Below are positions 1-9,053 of a stretch of 64,000 bases of DNA, in pieces; the first letter of the stretch is position 1, and every line of letters starts with the position of its first letter. The notes beneath the pieces are model-generated. The model ran no database searches. It was not told the origin of the DNA and saw nothing but the letters and a program-made list of their open reading frames with translations. Source of the stretch: GCA-003244245 sp963823755 (GTDB taxonomy: Bacteria > Actinomycetota > Actinomycetes > Mycobacteriales > Pseudonocardiaceae). The stretch covers positions 186,001 through 250,000 of the forward strand of contig CAWGMP010000028.1 in NCBI GenBank assembly GCA_963823755.1, written 5' to 3'. The position numbers and the translations under genes are program-made.

Positions 1-1
1 G

Positions 2-181
2 GTAATCGATGTAGCTAAAGCCACTTCGGTCGATCTAGAAGTCGAACCCACGCCATCCTGGCTCTGGCGTCGGGCCATCTGTCATGGTTTTCAAGCGCTG
101 CGAAACCTTGCGGAGAACAGAGGTGGATACCTGATTGCCGACCTAGACGTTCGCGCGCTCACATATGAGAAGGTGCTCTGA
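2..181 (+). CDS. 3' end of an unrecognised gene (partial)
   Basis: An open frame runs in from the left edge and stops at TGA 179-181; the last 59 codons are visible. The tail contains WLWRRAICHGFQALRNLAEN and ends GYLIADLDVRALTYEKVL. I do not recognise the family. The stop overlaps the ATG of the next gene (TGATG), so the two are translationally coupled. Most of the protein lies outside the window, so its function cannot be judged. Confidence 0.6.
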   Translation, partial: VIDVAKATSVDLEVEPTPSWLWRRAICHGFQALRNLAENRGGYLIADLDVRALTYEKVL

Positions 182-765
182 TGGACGCAAAATTTCGCGA
201 AGCAGTACGACAGCTTCATCGTCGCAAAGATGCAGCCTACAGGGATGCGTGGAAGAAACGTGGTGAGGTGCTGAGCATACTTGCCAACATCGCCCGTAAA
301 GTAGGTAGACTTGAATACGTGCTCGATGGCGCGCCGACCACACAAGATGAATCACTCTTTGACACTGCTGTCGACCTCCTGGTCTACGCACTAAAGTACC
401 AAACATATCTAGCCGACCAAGACAAGCGAGTTGCGGTTACCTTGTTTGCACAGAGCGATGTTGCACCCCCGTACAGCGACGGTCCTGCAGGCTTTGAAGC
501 ATTGCTGGACAACATCAAGCTCGCACATCGCGAGCAAACTAATCAGGGACCGGTGAGTGCGGCAGCTTCAGGTTTAGACACCGCCTATGCCGAAGTGGCG
601 AGATGCATCGAGGTGGGTGCAACGGTTCCCGTTACTACGCGAGCTGAGCGGGCTGCCATGCTGACCCACGCGGCTGGGCTACTGGTCGGTTCGCTGATAT
701 ACGAGGCTTCCGAGCTGTACGGCGACTTCCTGCGTGTCAATTTGGATGGACATGATGCAAGTTGA
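181..765 (+). CDS. small alpha-helical protein with DUF1599/Nmad1-like N-terminus
   Basis: 194 aa. ATG 181 overlaps the stop of the preceding gene, which supports this start. Residues about 14-48 contain RRKDAAYRDAWKKRGEVLSI followed by LANIARKVGRLE, a pattern I associate with the all-helical DUF1599 / nucleotide-modification-associated domain 1 family (recalled, not searched). The remainder looks helical with no membrane segment or signal peptide. The following methyltransferase starts 14 nt before this stop, so three genes form one operon. Base composition is lower in GC than most of the window, suggesting transfer. The biochemical role is unknown. Confidence 0.55.
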   Translation: MDAKFREAVRQLHRRKDAAYRDAWKKRGEVLSILANIARKVGRLEYVLDGAPTTQDESLFDTAVDLLVYALKYQTYLADQDKRVAVTLFAQSDVAPPYSDGPAGFEALLDNIKLAHREQTNQGPVSAAASGLDTAYAEVARCIEVGATVPVTTRAERAAMLTHAAGLLVGSLIYEASELYGDFLRVNLDGHDAS

Positions 766-1556
766 GGACTACGCCAAGCTGTTGGAAGATGTTGAGTACG
801 AGCTATGCAGGGGACGGCGCTCAGTTGGTGTCCTTGGACTAACACCCGTAACGACGCAGCTTCTTCGATCGCTGGCGCCATCCGGTCTGGTGCAGGCTGT
901 CCAAGCCGTGTATGTCCCGGATGGAGATCCAGCCTCACCTCACCACTTGTCGTGCCGGTACGACGGTTTGAAGCGCTGTCAAAAGCACAACATGACATAC
1001 TGGTCGTTGCGGCTGACGCTAACAAGGAAGACCTCTTACTCGCAGCGTTACCGTATATAAAGGGAATACCGAAGGTCATCGTGGCCGGCTACGGGCATCT
1101 GACATTTCGTGACGAACTTTTCCACGAGGAACTTGACCAGCTTCTTGTGCCGTCACTGGCCAACGGCTACCCCAATACGTTGACGCACTTGTATCAATGC
1201 CTTACCAATGCAGCCCGGCTGGGCATTAACGGGGCGGTGGCCGAATTCGGCATGTTCAAAGGTGGCACGACGATGTTTCTCTCACGCATAATCGAGAAAC
1301 TCGGTATGGATTGGTTAGTGATTGGTTTCGACACCTTTGGGGGATTTCCGCCGCGCCGGAGTCCACTCGATATGTATGATCATCCAGATTGTACATTTGC
1401 CGACCTGAGCGCTGTGAAGCGTTATCTTGATGGCAGGAACATTGAGATCGTGGTCGGCGACATAGTTGAGACTTGCAACCGGTTGAACGGCGAAGAGTTG
1501 GTACTCAGCTTCATCGACACGGACAACTACAACTCCGCCAGGGCGGCGCTTGAAGT
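752..1556 (+). pseudogene. TylF/MycF-type O-methyltransferase, frameshifted and 3' truncated
   Basis: Starts at ATG 752 (or 755), overlapping the upstream stop. The first 64 codons (from MQVEDYAKLLEDVEYEL) are in one frame; near 945 the frame changes by one lost base (CACCC to CACC fits) and the protein continues with DILVVAADANKEDLL, AEFGMFKGGTTMFLSRI, GFDTFGGFP and SFIDTDNY. AEFG.f.GG, FDTFGGFP and the DTD metal site are hallmarks of the macrocin O-methyltransferase (TylF) family, SAM-dependent enzymes of secondary metabolism. The gene ends abruptly after SARAALE at about 1556, where antisense sequence of another truncated gene begins, so about 30-40 C-terminal residues are missing. Substrate unknown. 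Confidence 0.75.
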
Positions 1557-1731
1557 GCGCAGTAAGGACAGGCCCGCCCACCACCTCCCGTCGCCCGGCA
1601 GGACGACGCCGATAGCCATGGGTCCAGGTCGCGAACGTACTGACCGGCACGTCCAGGTAGCGGGCAGCCTCGGCCACGCTGTACAGCGGCGTCACGAACC
1701 GGTCGAGCCCACCGCCACGCTCATCCTGCAC
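1557..1731 (-). pseudogene. DUF433-type antitoxin-like protein, N-terminal fragment
   Basis: Reading from GTG 1731 (GGAGGAGG just upstream) gives a HTH-like segment LDRFVTPLYSVAEAARYLDV followed by STFATWTHGYRRRPAGRREV and GGPVLTAH. This matches the N-terminal wing of DUF433 proteins, usually partners of DUF5615/PIN-like toxins. The DUF433 core is absent: homology ends at about 1557, the same point where the oppositely oriented methyltransferase gene ends. One deletion or recombination event removed both 3' ends. Non-functional relic. Confidence 0.6.
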
Positions 1732-1864
1732 ACCCACCTCCTCCGGCTCCCCCAATACCAGCCAATGATGGCCCACGAATGACGATTGAGAAGCCGACGA
1801 CACGGCATGACGGCCGCCGGTGTGACAGCCCGGGTTGGTCGGGGCCAACACCAGCCGGCGTTGC

Positions 1865-3493
1865 TCATCTCCGCTTCCTCCAGGCATCGATGAGGTAGGC
1901 GAGCGCGTCGCGGTCACGGCCGGCGCGTTGCAGCAGCAGCGCCCGCACAACGATCACCTCATCGGGGTTCAGGTGGCGGGCCGCGAGGCGGACGGCGGCT
2001 TCGGCGTCATCGGGACGGCCTTCCACGGTGGCCAGGTGCGCCAGACTGGTGGCGGCCCAGGTTGCGGTCTTGGGCGCTGCGGCCTCGGACAGGTACTCCA
2101 GCAACGGCCGCACGCCGGGGATCAGACACAGCTTCCCGGCTGCGGCGAAATGATCGCCCGCGGCGATCAGCAGCGGGCGGGCCAGATCGCGACGCTCGGC
2201 GTCGTCAGTGTCGGTCAACGACCGGAACAGCTGCGCCGCGCGTTCGTCGTCGCCGTCCGCGGTGGCCACCGACGCCTCCATCACGTCGGCCCGCACCGAC
2301 ACCTGTGGCAACACTGCGCTCCAGTGGGCGCGAACGCGGGCCAGCACCTCCCGGGTGGCGTCGATGTCATCGCGAGCCGAGTGGGCCGAGGCCAGGGCCA
2401 GCAGCAGGTCCCCAGTGAAGGGCTCGCCGTCAGCGGTGTGCTGCTCTAGGACAGCCACTGCCTCGTCAACACGGCCAGCTGCCACCATGAGCTGGACATA
2501 CCGCCCAGCGTCTGGGTCTGAGAGCAAGGGCTGGTCCAGCAACCCACGGTAGGCATCGGCCGCACCCGCCAGGTCGCCGCAGGCGGCGAGCATCTCGCCC
2601 AGGCGCTGACTGTACGACCAGTGCCACTCTCCGGCCGTGTCCACCGCCAGCCGCATGGCGGCCACTGCCCCGTCTCTGTCGTCGTCGAGCCAGGCGAGGC
2701 TGCCCAGCAGGCCCCATGCCTGCGGCAGTAACAGCCCGTCGCCGCTCCCGACGACCTGGTGCGCCAGAACACGCGCTGCGGGTCGGTCACCGTCCTGGGC
2801 GGCTTGGTGGGCCAGCCACAGCACTGCGGGCGGCGACGCAACCGGATGCCGCAGGGCCGCGACGTCGGCGTACCGGCGGGCCGCCTGCGCTGGCTGCTCG
2901 CGCCACTCAGCAAGCTCAGCCAGCCGCAGCGACGCCAACGCCGCCGCATCCGGGTCGTCGCCGTCCACAGCGAGCCGATACGACACCTCAGCGGCCTCGA
3001 GATCGGCCGGGCTCGCATCGCGGTCAGCATCACCCTTGCCCACCAGCTCCAGCGGTGTGAGCACACCGGAGGCCACCGCCGCGCCGTGGTGTTCCCGCCA
3101 GAACCGTGAACCGATCGGGAACCCCACCGCGTACACCGGCCGGTAGTGGCCCCGGCTGTCGCACTCCACCAGCGCCGGGTCCCGCATCGCCCACTCCAGG
3201 GCCGCGCCCACCCCCTCCGCGTCCTCCACCGACTCAGTGGGGAGCCCCCAGGCGGCTAGCAGCCGGCGTGCCTGCGCACACAGCACCGCGGGCGCGTGCC
3301 ACCTCCGCCGGTCCACCTGGTCCCAGGACAACGCCGCCATCACCAGGGCCCACGCCAACGGCTGATCATCACGCGCCTGCCTCAGCCGCACCTCGGCGCC
3401 GTCCTGCCGCTCGAACAACTTGGTGAACTCGTCAACCATCTCCAGTACTGATCTCAACCTGTCAGCCACGACGCGCGACGCTACCGCCACCAC
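1865..3493 (-). CDS. tetratricopeptide-repeat protein
   Basis: 542 aa from GTG 3493; an ATG at residue 19 (MVDEFTKLFERQ) is an alternative start. The sequence is Ala/Leu-rich and built almost wholly of helical pairs with TPR-like spacing, for example AALASLRLAELAEWREQPAQ, AARVLAHQVVGSGDGLLLPQ and YVQLMVAAGRVDEAVAVLEQ. No catalytic motif, transmembrane helix or HTH is visible. Likely an adaptor scaffold; partner unknown. The gene is intact and normal in codon use, in contrast to the broken genes on both sides. The downstream neighbour is the truncated DUF433 relic, so no operon partner can be named. Confidence 0.75.
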   Translation of the reverse strand: MVAVASRVVADRLRSVLEMVDEFTKLFERQDGAEVRLRQARDDQPLAWALVMAALSWDQVDRRRWHAPAVLCAQARRLLAAWGLPTESVEDAEGVGAALEWAMRDPALVECDSRGHYRPVYAVGFPIGSRFWREHHGAAVASGVLTPLELVGKGDADRDASPADLEAAEVSYRLAVDGDDPDAAALASLRLAELAEWREQPAQAARRYADVAALRHPVASPPAVLWLAHQAAQDGDRPAARVLAHQVVGSGDGLLLPQAWGLLGSLAWLDDDRDGAVAAMRLAVDTAGEWHWSYSQRLGEMLAACGDLAGAADAYRGLLDQPLLSDPDAGRYVQLMVAAGRVDEAVAVLEQHTADGEPFTGDLLLALASAHSARDDIDATREVLARVRAHWSAVLPQVSVRADVMEASVATADGDDERAAQLFRSLTDTDDAERRDLARPLLIAAGDHFAAAGKLCLIPGVRPLLEYLSEAAAPKTATWAATSLAHLATVEGRPDDAEAAVRLAARHLNPDEVIVVRALLLQRAGRDRDALAYLIDAWRKRR

Positions 3494-3544
3494 AACCAGA
3501 AGAAAGGACCGGGATAAGCCGGATACTCGCCACGATCGGCAGGA

Positions 3545-3688
3545 ACTACGGGCGTGGAGTTCGACCTCGACGTCAGCATCGTCGAATCCGGTCCGGTCGT
3601 CTCAGCTGAGCTCAGCTCGCCGCGTGCTGCGGGACCCGATCACCCGTGACGTGCTCGCCGTGCTGCTCAGGCACTCGCCCCGCAGGGA
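3545..3688 (+). pseudogene. FxLD lanthipeptide leader relic fused to regulator-tail relic
   Basis: At 3548-3600 the reading EFDLDVSIVESGPVV is a clear FxLD-family leader (compare DEFDLDVRFVESDLE in the precursor at 19231). It is followed, without a core, by RVLRDPITRDVLAVLLRHS, a diverged copy of the conserved tail of the TPR regulators near 4.4 and 17.5 kb. No start codon or intact frame links them. Interpreted as scrambled remains of an FxLD biosynthetic locus. Confidence 0.6.
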
Positions 3689-3708
3689 ATGTCTCTGCTG
3701 AGAGACAT
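3689..3708. promoter_or_regulatory. palindrome ATGTCTCT-N4-AGAGACAT
   Basis: Perfect inverted repeat with 8-bp arms and a 4-nt centre, directly after the regulator-tail relic. The same motif lies after the regulator tails at 4535 and 17653, and again at 17733. Candidate operator; see findings. Confidence 0.6.
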
Positions 3709-3995
3709 AGGCAGTCCCCCGCTCGGCAATGTCGGTTCGGGGTGATCTCCTCCGGGGCGAGGAACCAATCGCGATGAACAGCGTGATGCAGCTGACTGAG
3801 ATCCTCACCGTGGTGAGCAACGGACAGGCGGCAAGGATCAAGAACCGGGCCTGAGCAGCCGCCACAGCGCGGGGGACGCACACTCGATCGGGTGGACCGG
3901 CACGCAGCCTGGCCTCTCACCGAGTGCAACGTTCCGGGGCGACGGCCCCGGGGGAATCGGTGAGGGACCCGACTCGATGAACGAAATGGTGCCGG

Positions 3996-4523
3996 ATGGG
4001 CGCTGAGGAAGCTCGCACGATCGGATGGGCGCTGTAGCGCGTCCGCGACGATCGGGGCAAGTCGCTGCGGATGGTCGCGGGTTGGCCGGGATGAGCAAGG
4101 ACACCCTGAACCGGATCGAGCGCGGTGAGCGTTCCCCGACCCTCAACGAGGTCCTCGCCCTCGCCGACGCGCTCCAGATCTCCGTGTCCGACCTGACCAG
4201 GCTCCCCGTGCCCGCACCGGCCAACGGACATACCGACAGCACCACCGAGGCGGTAGGGCTCGTGCTGGACGGGATCGAAGCCGACCAGCGTGCCGAATCG
4301 CACCTACTACTGGGTGGGGTACGGGGGCGCGCTGGCGCAGCTGCGGGGACGCCACGACGACGCGGTACGGGCGCTGCGCCGCGCGGAGACGCTCTATCCC
4401 CTTCGAGTGCAGCGCGACCCGTTCGTCCGCGACACCCTCGCCGTGCTGCTCAGGCACTCGCGGCGGGATGCGGTCGGCCAGGAGTTACGGGGCATGGCCC
4501 GCCGGGCCGGTCTGCCTGGGTAG
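3996..4523 (+). pseudogene. XRE-TPR regulator of an FxLD locus, degenerate
   Basis: From ATG 3996 the frame reads MGAEEARTIGWAL, then an in-frame TAG, then RVRDDRGKSLRMVAG. After a one-base loss near 4082 it continues as LAGMSKDTLNRIERGERSPT with LNEVLALADALQISVSDL, a typical XRE HTH with the ERGERSPT turn. At about 4287 the sequence jumps to the C-terminal TPR (YYWVGYGGALAQLRGRHDDA, then VQRDPFVRDTLAVLLRHSRR) ending at 4523. The middle of the protein is deleted. The last 110 bp are over 90% identical to 17527-17641. It carries a nonsense codon, a frameshift and an internal deletion, so it is dead. Confidence 0.7.
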
Positions 4524-4534
4524 CCCACCGGGGA

Positions 4535-4552
4535 TGTCTCCCGGGAGAGACA
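4535..4552. promoter_or_regulatory. palindrome TGTCTC-N6-GAGACA
   Basis: Inverted repeat 12 bp after the regulator stop, the same position as the copy at 17653. Arms are identical to the other copies; only the centre differs. Confidence 0.55.
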
Positions 4553-4559
4553 CCTGACG

Positions 4560-4660
4560 TGATCACCGATCCGGCCGATGCCACGACTAAGCTCCGCTCG
4601 GTGACTACTGACACCGTCCGCGAGGGCATGCATTCGGATCAGGCCGAACTCCCACGGCAA
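4560..4660 (+). pseudogene. relic of the 5' end of an FxLD-system methyltransferase gene
   Basis: This stretch aligns base for base with 17904-17985, the start of the intact-order methyltransferase gene: both contain a GTG reading VTTDT.REG.HSDQ. Homology stops after about 90 bp. Together with the regulator relic before it, it shows that the region once had the same gene order as the cluster at 17 kb. Confidence 0.6.
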
Positions 4661-4796
4661 TGTCGTTGCTCATCGCCAGTCCCCTCCCCAGGCACCGGCA
4701 CGCTCCTGACGGCCGCTAAGCGTCACGTCCGGGTGATCGTCCGGACGCTATCCGCCGGTGAATGAGACCCGTCAACGCTAATGGAGGGAGAATGCC

Positions 4797-4994
4797 ATGC
4801 CCCCTGACACTGCTGTCGTCCTCGACGCCGCGATCGCCGACTTGTTCAGGCCTCGACCGGCGCGCGGAACCCGCCGAGGACCTGACCGGCTATCCGTGCT
4901 CGGGCGACTGCACAGACAATGGCTGTTCCCGCGAAGGGAGCCAATGCCTCGGCGGGCGACGCGTCAACCTGCTGCTGTGCCTCGTCGTCGGTAA
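4797..4994 (+). pseudogene. second FxLD-type lanthipeptide precursor, frame-disrupted
   Basis: ATG 4797 is preceded by GGAGGGAG at good spacing and reads MPPDTAVVLDAAIADLF. If one extra A after TTC (about 4851) is skipped, the frame continues GLDRRAEPAEDL, giving F-G-L-D in the place of the FxLD motif, then a Cys-rich tail TGYPCSGDCTDNGCSREGSQC with four Cys and several Ser/Thr, as expected of a lanthipeptide core. The as-read frame instead ends at TAA 4992-4994. It sits just where the precursor would lie after the methyltransferase relic. The FxLD reading depends on the assumed frameshift. Confidence 0.5.
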
Positions 4995-5012
4995 TGACTG
5001 TATACAACGCGG

Positions 5013-5345
5013 CTACAGGCCGAGCCGGGTCTTGGTGAGCGACAACGGCTCGTCGGCGGGGATGTTCTCGCCGGTGAGTCGGGCTGCGGCGCGCCGGTAC
5101 ATTCGTCGATGCGCGTCCGGGCCGTTCGCCGCGGTGAGCCACGCAATCCGACGCCAGGACTCCAAGGTCTCCAGTACCTCGGTGAGATCCAGCGCCTGGG
5201 TGGCCTTGGCCATCACCTCGTGCCATTGGCGGTCGAACTCGGCGGCCTCCTCCGGGATCAGCGCGGCGCGGACCTCGGCCGGTGAGGAATCCGCGAAGGG
5301 CGGGCGCTTGGGGCCGGGTTGCGGTCCCACTGCGGCTGCTGTCAC
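5013..5345 (-). CDS. DUF6247 family protein
   Basis: 110 aa from GTG 5345 (GGTGG upstream). The C-terminal part contains AEVRAALIPEEAAEFDRQWH, LDLTEVLETLESWRRIAWLT and ENIPADEPLSLTKTRLGL. This order (pAxIRAALLPEe..FD, LESWRRIA, DEPLxvTkaR) is that of DUF6247, a small actinomycete family commonly beside toxin-like or XRE genes; its function is unknown. Here it lies downstream of the XRE gene on the same strand with a 180-bp gap. Confidence 0.7.
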   Translation of the reverse strand: MTAAAVGPQPGPKRPPFADSSPAEVRAALIPEEAAEFDRQWHEVMAKATQALDLTEVLETLESWRRIAWLTAANGPDAHRRMYRRAAARLTGENIPADEPLSLTKTRLGL

Positions 5346-5524
5346 CTGACCACCATAGTGTTCGGACACGACGGACTGGGCACATTGGTGCCGGTCAGCC
5401 GAGGGCCTCCAGGTACCGCCGCCTGTCCTCCTCCACCGGCCGGGCGTAGATCCGGTGTCCACCACACCGTAGGAACTCGGAGGGTGGGCAGCCGACCCGG
5501 CGACATCCCTCCTGGTGGCCGTGG

Positions 5525-7141
5525 TCACCTCAGGTTAGGTGTCCGTGCTACGGGGGGAACCTCACCCATCTCCAACCCCCGCAACCGCTCATCCAGCTCC
5601 TTCACCGCTGGCGTATCCGACCACGGCCCCATACGGCCCCGGGCGGCCCTGACCTCACTCGTCAGCCGTGCCGAACGGTGTTTGGTGGCCAGGATGGCTC
5701 CCTCGCCAATAACCCGTGCTGCTTCCTCAATCTCGCCGGACAGTAGCCGGGCAGTACCCAGACGGAGCATGCAGTTAGCCAGGTCGCTGACGAACGAGGT
5801 GTCGAACAGCTGGAGCCCCCGTTCGGCGGCGGCAGCTGCTTCCGCTGGCTTACCCTGGCGCAGGAAACAGTCGCTCTGATGGCTGGCAACCAAACCCCCA
5901 TGGAGCCAGTAGACCAGCGACCCAGGAGACCTCTGGCCAGGTGGCAACGTAAGAGCAGTCAGCGCTCGGTCAAACTCGCTCATGGATTCCTTGTGCTGAC
6001 CGGCAACCGCGTACGCTATTGCAGATTCCACAGCGGTACAAGCTCGCAATAGGTGGTCATCAGTTTTAGCGCCGAGGTTCTGTGCAGCCGCAGCAAAATC
6101 GATAGCGGCATGGGCCTTACCCTGCTGGGACGCGAAGTGGCTCATCATGCACAGGGAGTAGATACCCAGCTCGGTGCTACGGGCTTCCTGAGCCGCTTCC
6201 CGGGCCTGGTCGCAGTAGTGCATGGCGCTGGCTGGATCTTCGAGATCGAAGAAGTAGAACCCAATAGAGCTGGACATGCTACTGTAGATCGACAATAGTC
6301 GAGGGCGAAGCTCATCCGGGCATTCGTCCAGCAGAGAGTCCACCAGCTCCCGTTGTGCGATGATGGTGTGCAGCACCGCGTGGGGACCGAGGGCATCCTC
6401 TTGGCGTTTGCAGTCGTGGAGCATGGTTTCGATATGGGCGATGACCTGCGCATCCACCCGGCTCGGCGCAGCAACAGCCTGGGACAAACGTTCCCGGTCG
6501 TCAGTGTTCAGCCTGCGCAACGGGGAGGCGGCGATCGTGGTGGCCGCCCATCCCAGTAGCCGAAGGTGTTCCCGACGCTCCATCGTAGTAGCCCATTCAC
6601 GGAGAAACGTTCGAAGCTGTTCCCGAAACAGATCTCCCCACTCGGTAGGCACCGCCTGTGCTGATGCGCTCAGAAACGCCAGGTACAACAACGGCCCGGC
6701 CAAACCACCGGCCAGTTCCACACCGACAGCGGCGACCAGGCCCGACAACACCTCCTGTCCGGTCGGCACCACCAGCCCGTCACCGTTCTGCACGTCAGGC
6801 GGGGCGGCGGCTCGCAGCGCCTGCGCATGAGCCTGGGCCTCAGCGTACGCCTGGGCCAGCGCCGCTTCCCGGCGTCGGGCCTCGTGCTCCTCCTTAGCGG
6901 CGCGGACCTGTTCGTAGCCGGCCAGCAGGGCACCGCCAGCGTTGAGGAGTCGATCAACCGTCGTCCAGAACTCCCGGGTCAGCAGCTGGCGACCACCTTC
7001 GGCCTTGGCCACAGAAGAACGGCTGTAGCCGGTCTTGCGGCCGATCTGCTGCTGGCCGAGTTCAGCAGCCTCACGCAGGGCAGCCAACTGATGACCCAGC
7101 GCACGTTTCAGGGCGACCAGCTCGGGAGGATCCTGGTTCAT
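5525..7141 (-). CDS. XRE-family regulator with TPR-like C-terminus
   Basis: 538 aa. ATG 7141 is chosen because GGGGGAG lies 7 nt upstream and because the HTH starts directly after it: ALKRALGHQLAALREAAELG, then QQQIGRKTGYSRSSVAKAEG. The region about 90-135 is an Ala/Glu-rich coiled coil, followed by a Gly/Ala hydrophobic stretch (about 130-165), then a long helical-repeat domain that resembles the TPR part of actinomycete BldD/WhiJ-like regulators. Probably a DNA-binding regulator that senses a ligand or peptide. A small zinc-finger gene diverges from it 330 bp upstream. Confidence 0.8.
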   Translation of the reverse strand: MNQDPPELVALKRALGHQLAALREAAELGQQQIGRKTGYSRSSVAKAEGGRQLLTREFWTTVDRLLNAGGALLAGYEQVRAAKEEHEARRREAALAQAYAEAQAHAQALRAAAPPDVQNGDGLVVPTGQEVLSGLVAAVGVELAGGLAGPLLYLAFLSASAQAVPTEWGDLFREQLRTFLREWATTMERREHLRLLGWAATTIAASPLRRLNTDDRERLSQAVAAPSRVDAQVIAHIETMLHDCKRQEDALGPHAVLHTIIAQRELVDSLLDECPDELRPRLLSIYSSMSSSIGFYFFDLEDPASAMHYCDQAREAAQEARSTELGIYSLCMMSHFASQQGKAHAAIDFAAAAQNLGAKTDDHLLRACTAVESAIAYAVAGQHKESMSEFDRALTALTLPPGQRSPGSLVYWLHGGLVASHQSDCFLRQGKPAEAAAAAERGLQLFDTSFVSDLANCMLRLGTARLLSGEIEEAARVIGEGAILATKHRSARLTSEVRAARGRMGPWSDTPAVKELDERLRGLEMGEVPPVARTPNLR

Positions 7142-7473
7142 CGTCGCTCCCCCGTCGTCTCCGTCTCTCCAGGCTGCAACGACACCGTCGTAAAGACTGA
7201 GCGTAGCGGGGGGTTCACCGGGGTTCTTCGAGGTGGCGCCGCGTTGTTCCCGCCGGTGTCGCGGCTTTGGCTGCTTCCAGGCCCCAGAGCCGGGATGACG
7301 TCTCACCCGGCGGTGCGGTGGTGTTCTGCTGGTTCTTCGAGGTTCTCGCGCGTCCTCATCTCAAGCGTGAGGGACCAACCGGCCGGGCATTGACTCCCCG
7401 CACACCGTGCTGCCCGGGTGAGTTCGCCCCGGCTCTGGGCGCCGCTCAATGAGGCAAACCGAGGCTTGGGGGT

Positions 7474-8010
7474 ATGTCGCCGATGTACGTGGTGGATGAG
7501 CAGGCTTCCCGTCCATTTGTCTGGTTCCCGTTGTCTGGGCAGCGCCATGCCATTGACCGGCATGATCGCCAGGTGGTAATGGGTGAGCCGATGCGGTGTT
7601 TGTGCGGTGTGAGTCACCCGCGAGGCGCTGAGGGAGATGGGGAATGGCTATGGACGACCTGCGAGCGGTGCTGGGAGGAAGCGTGTCGGATTGTGGGGGT
7701 GAGATACGTCGGTGAGCTGCCTGAGGTCACCGGGCGTGGAGCGGGAGAACGAGACCAAAGCCACGAGCAGCGAAAAGGACCAACCGTGATCCGCGAAGAC
7801 AGAGAGCTGCTCGCTGAGCTGGTGCGGCTGAACACGGACATTCCCACACTGGCGCTGAGGATCATGGAGGGCAGTGCCAGTGCTCGGGAACAGACGCACT
7901 ACTCAGACCGGCTCATGGCGGCGGGGGAACGGCTCAGGCAGCGGGCCGAGGCGATGGGTGGAACCGTCATCGAGGGAGATGTGGTCGAGGGGCAGGTTGC
8001 GCTGACGTGA
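7474..8010 (+). CDS. zinc-finger protein fused to a small helical domain
   Basis: 178 aa from ATG 7474 (GGGGG upstream). Residues about 40-75 contain CLCGVSHP and TTCERCWEEACRIVG, a CxC...CxxC zinc site seen in small actinomycete zinc-finger proteins next to XRE regulators. The second half (VIREDRELLAELVRLNTDIP onward) is helical and resembles the separate about 75-aa protein that is often encoded next to the zinc-finger gene; here both are in one frame, so a fusion or a missed stop/start overlap at the GTG near 7785. Divergent from the XRE gene, hence probably its target. Confidence 0.6.
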   Translation: MSPMYVVDEQASRPFVWFPLSGQRHAIDRHDRQVVMGEPMRCLCGVSHPRGAEGDGEWLWTTCERCWEEACRIVGVRYVGELPEVTGRGAGERDQSHEQRKGPTVIREDRELLAELVRLNTDIPTLALRIMEGSASAREQTHYSDRLMAAGERLRQRAEAMGGTVIEGDVVEGQVALT

Positions 8011-8711
8011 ATGAGCAGTCAGTCGCGCTCCCTCGCATACAGTGGAGCCTGACTGGCGACATACTGCTCATGTTCATAAGCCTATTGAGCCTGACCAGCA
8101 CCCAGGACCAGGACCGTGTGGAAGACACAACACCGTCTCCTTGCAGAAGAACTTGAGGGGTGGCTGGACCGGCTGGGTGGGGATGAGTCGAGAGAATCAG
8201 TGGTCGTTGAAGAACGGGCACTACGTCTGCCGGTCGCAGCCGTAGTGCTACTTGGGCAGCATGTGGTGAACAAGCGGGTGCAAATTCTGTGGATGACAAC
8301 GGTGGAAATGCAGATTTTGGAGAAGGCGGAGACTGGTCTCGTAGGTGAACCGCCCCGGTCCGGGTGTTGACTTCCCTCCGAATTCTTGTGGGTTCCTTGT
8401 AAACTGTAGTGAAGAGAATGGAGAATTTCGCGACGACAGAGTGACTGACGGCGACACACGGGTAGCTCGATGCACGGCGCACTGATTCCACACATAGCCC
8501 CATGATTTCGCCTCGGTCGCCAGCGCCAGACGGCGATCACGCTCGTTAATTACTTTGCCTTAGGTCAAACTCTAAGTGTGTCGAGGAGGCTGATAGGTCC
8601 GAAAAAGTTCCCTGGGCACGAGAAGACAGGAAGACAGACCGTCAGCAGCTCGGCGCGGCCGATGTCGACTGACCACACTGAGCAGAGCTGCCAGAGACTT
8701 CCCGCAGGCTG
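8011..8711. other. 700 bp without a convincing gene
   Basis: Open frames here are short and mutually antisense. A frame at 8116-8370 has no ribosome binding site or recognisable motif. I see no RNA gene or strong inverted repeat. Probably decayed DNA at the edge of the toxin-antitoxin relic. Confidence 0.4.
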
Positions 8712-9048
8712 CTACGTCAGTCGGTATTCCCGGTCGCCGAAGTCCGCCACGACCCGAAGGCTTCCGCCGAGGGCGTGCACGTACGCCCGCAGGGTGGAGA
8801 GGGTGACCACATCGAGCTTCGCCCCGTTCGATAGCCGATACGCGGGGCTGGCGGACACCCATGACGTGGGCGACCTCCTCCTGGGTGCGGTCCTGCTCGG
8901 CACGAACCTGAGCCAGGTGCCAGGCACGGACGTGGTCATCAGTCACCTCACGGGCGTGGACCATGTCCTCGTTGGTGAGTTCCAGTTCACTCAGGAGCTC
9001 ACCAACATCGTTGTATGCGTGCCACCCTGTAGCAGTTCTCCTCGTCAT
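8712..9048 (-). pseudogene. higA-like: HigA/XRE-type antitoxin, frameshifted
   Basis: ATG 9048 lies 5 bp after the toxin stop. Translation gives MTRRTATGWHAYNDVGELLS, VRAEQDRTQEEVAHVMGVRQ and PRVSAIERGE, an XRE helix-turn-helix; then the frame is lost near 8825 and the typical tail LDVVTLSTLRAYVHALGGSL, RVVADFGDREYRLT continues in another frame to 8712. This is the HigA-type antitoxin that binds its operon promoter and the HigB toxin. The shift is +1 (or minus 2). Broken as read. Confidence 0.7.
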
Positions 9049-9053
9049 CGCCC

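Noticed and set aside
4846..5385. Minus-strand frame of 179 codons over the second FxLD relic
   Set aside because: It conflicts with the DUF6247 frame on the same strand, which has clear family motifs, and lacks a start site.
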